Below are positions 12,169 through 12,532 of a stretch of 12,532 bases of DNA, piece after piece. Origin of the DNA: Candidatus Aminicenans sakinawicola JGI OTU-1 (GTDB lineage: Bacteria > Acidobacteriota > Aminicenantia > Aminicenantales > Aminicenantaceae); contig AWNV01000060.1 of the NCBI GenBank assembly GCA_000493965.1, positions 4,300 to 16,831 on the forward strand. Reading direction: 5' to 3'. The notes beneath the pieces were generated by a model, which was not told the origin of the DNA, searched no databases, and saw only the letters and a program-made list of their open reading frames with translations. The position numbers and the translations under genes are program-made. Within the stretch, counting starts at the first letter, position 1, and every line of letters starts with the position of its first letter.

Positions 12169-12532
12169 TCAATTCCTCAAAATCCATTATAGATGCCATA
12201 ATATCACATTCGAGAACAATTTCACCATCAACATAAGCCTTTCCCTTTACACGGCAAAATCTGTTTTTGAGTTTAACAAGCTCCACATTAACCTTTAATT
12301 GGTCACCGGGAACCACAGGCTTCCTGAATTTTGCATTGTCTATCTTGCTAAGAAAAACAAGTTTTTTCTCAGCGTCAGGAATAGAGCTATAAAGAAGGAT
12401 TCCTCCCGCTTGAGCCAGAGCTTCAACAATCAAAACACCCGGCATGACCTTAAATTCTGGAAAATGGCCCTGAAAGAAAGGTTCATTATAAGTAACATTC
12501 TTTACAGCAACAATCGATTTCCCCTTATCTAA
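12161..12532 (-). CDS. fabZ: 3-hydroxyacyl-[ACP] dehydratase FabZ (N-terminus outside window)
   Basis: The frame is open to the window edge, so the gene continues beyond 12532; an internal ATG at 12445 is not the start. The 123 visible residues show the hot-dog fold signature: NVTYNEPFFQGHFP with the catalytic His, VMPGVLIVEALAQAGG with the catalytic Glu, then FLSKIDNAKFRKPVVPGDQL and VDGEIVLECDIMASI. FabZ dehydrates 3-hydroxyacyl-ACP and so sets the balance between phospholipid fatty acids and the 3-hydroxyacyl chains used by LpxA, encoded next. The usual GHFPGxPVMPG reads GHFPEFKVMPG here, a change in the loop after the active-site His. Its 8-bp overlap with lpxA supports one operon. Confidence 0.96.
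   Translation of the reverse strand, partial: LDKGKSIVAVKNVTYNEPFFQGHFPEFKVMPGVLIVEALAQAGGILLYSSIPDAEKKLVFLSKIDNAKFRKPVVPGDQLKVNVELVKLKNRFCRVKGKAYVDGEIVLECDIMASIMDFEELNE

Noticed and set aside
1..12532. CRISPR arrays, tRNA/rRNA genes, insertion sequences, phage or defence genes
   Set aside because: Read on both strands: no regular repeat-spacer array, no recognisable RNA gene, no transposase and no terminal inverted repeats were found.

Overview
The window is AT-rich and densely coding. It comes from a Gram-negative (diderm) bacterium that makes lipid A: fabZ (partial), lpxA, lpxI and lpxB are all present. Two traits fit Acidobacteriota/Aminicenantota-like lineages: use of LpxI instead of LpxH, and GspG-like pseudopilins lying among housekeeping genes. 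That placement is a tentative guess, because no rRNA is present.

Layout. (1) 1-120, plus strand: the tail of a probable DUF192 protein. (2) 159-5271, minus strand, one probable operon read right to left: rpsO, pnp, three small type IV pilin-like pseudopilins, lpxB. Gaps are 19-58 bp or overlaps, and a plausible sigma-70-type promoter lies at 5301-5329. (3) 5463-5940, minus strand: a Lys/Glu-rich protein split by a one-base frame change within A8 runs. (4) 6153-8662, plus strand: a sigma-54 regulatory module. It has an NtrC-family activator, a 263-bp control region, a small membrane/envelope protein, and a 64-residue standalone Fis-type HTH that resembles the activator's own C-terminus. (5) 8799-9563, plus strand: an exported LolA/LolB-fold-like protein. 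(6) 9603-12532, minus strand: the lipid A cluster fabZ-lpxA-lpxI-Gfo/Idh/MocA oxidoreductase, with overlapping or closely spaced genes.

The most interesting part is the sigma-54 module. The control region 7515-7777 holds two perfect TGTTCA-N5-TGAACA inverted repeats (7553-7569, 7632-7648). It also has two perfect matches to the IHF consensus (7599-7611, 7649-7661) and a perfect -24/-12 promoter TGGCAC-N5-TTGC (7724-7738). A strong Shine-Dalgarno and ATG follow at 7778. The downstream HTH protein (25 of 40 aligned residues identical to the activator's DNA-binding end) suggests a feedback loop in which a bare DNA-binding domain competes with its parent activator. This is an inference from sequence.

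The lipid A genes work as a pathway: FabZ supplies the acyl-ACP pool, LpxA acylates UDP-GlcNAc, LpxI hydrolyses UDP-2,3-diacylglucosamine to lipid X, and LpxB joins lipid X to UDP-2,3-diacylglucosamine. lpxB lies about 8.3 kb from the lpxI/oxidoreductase end, separated by the rpsO operon and the sigma-54 module.
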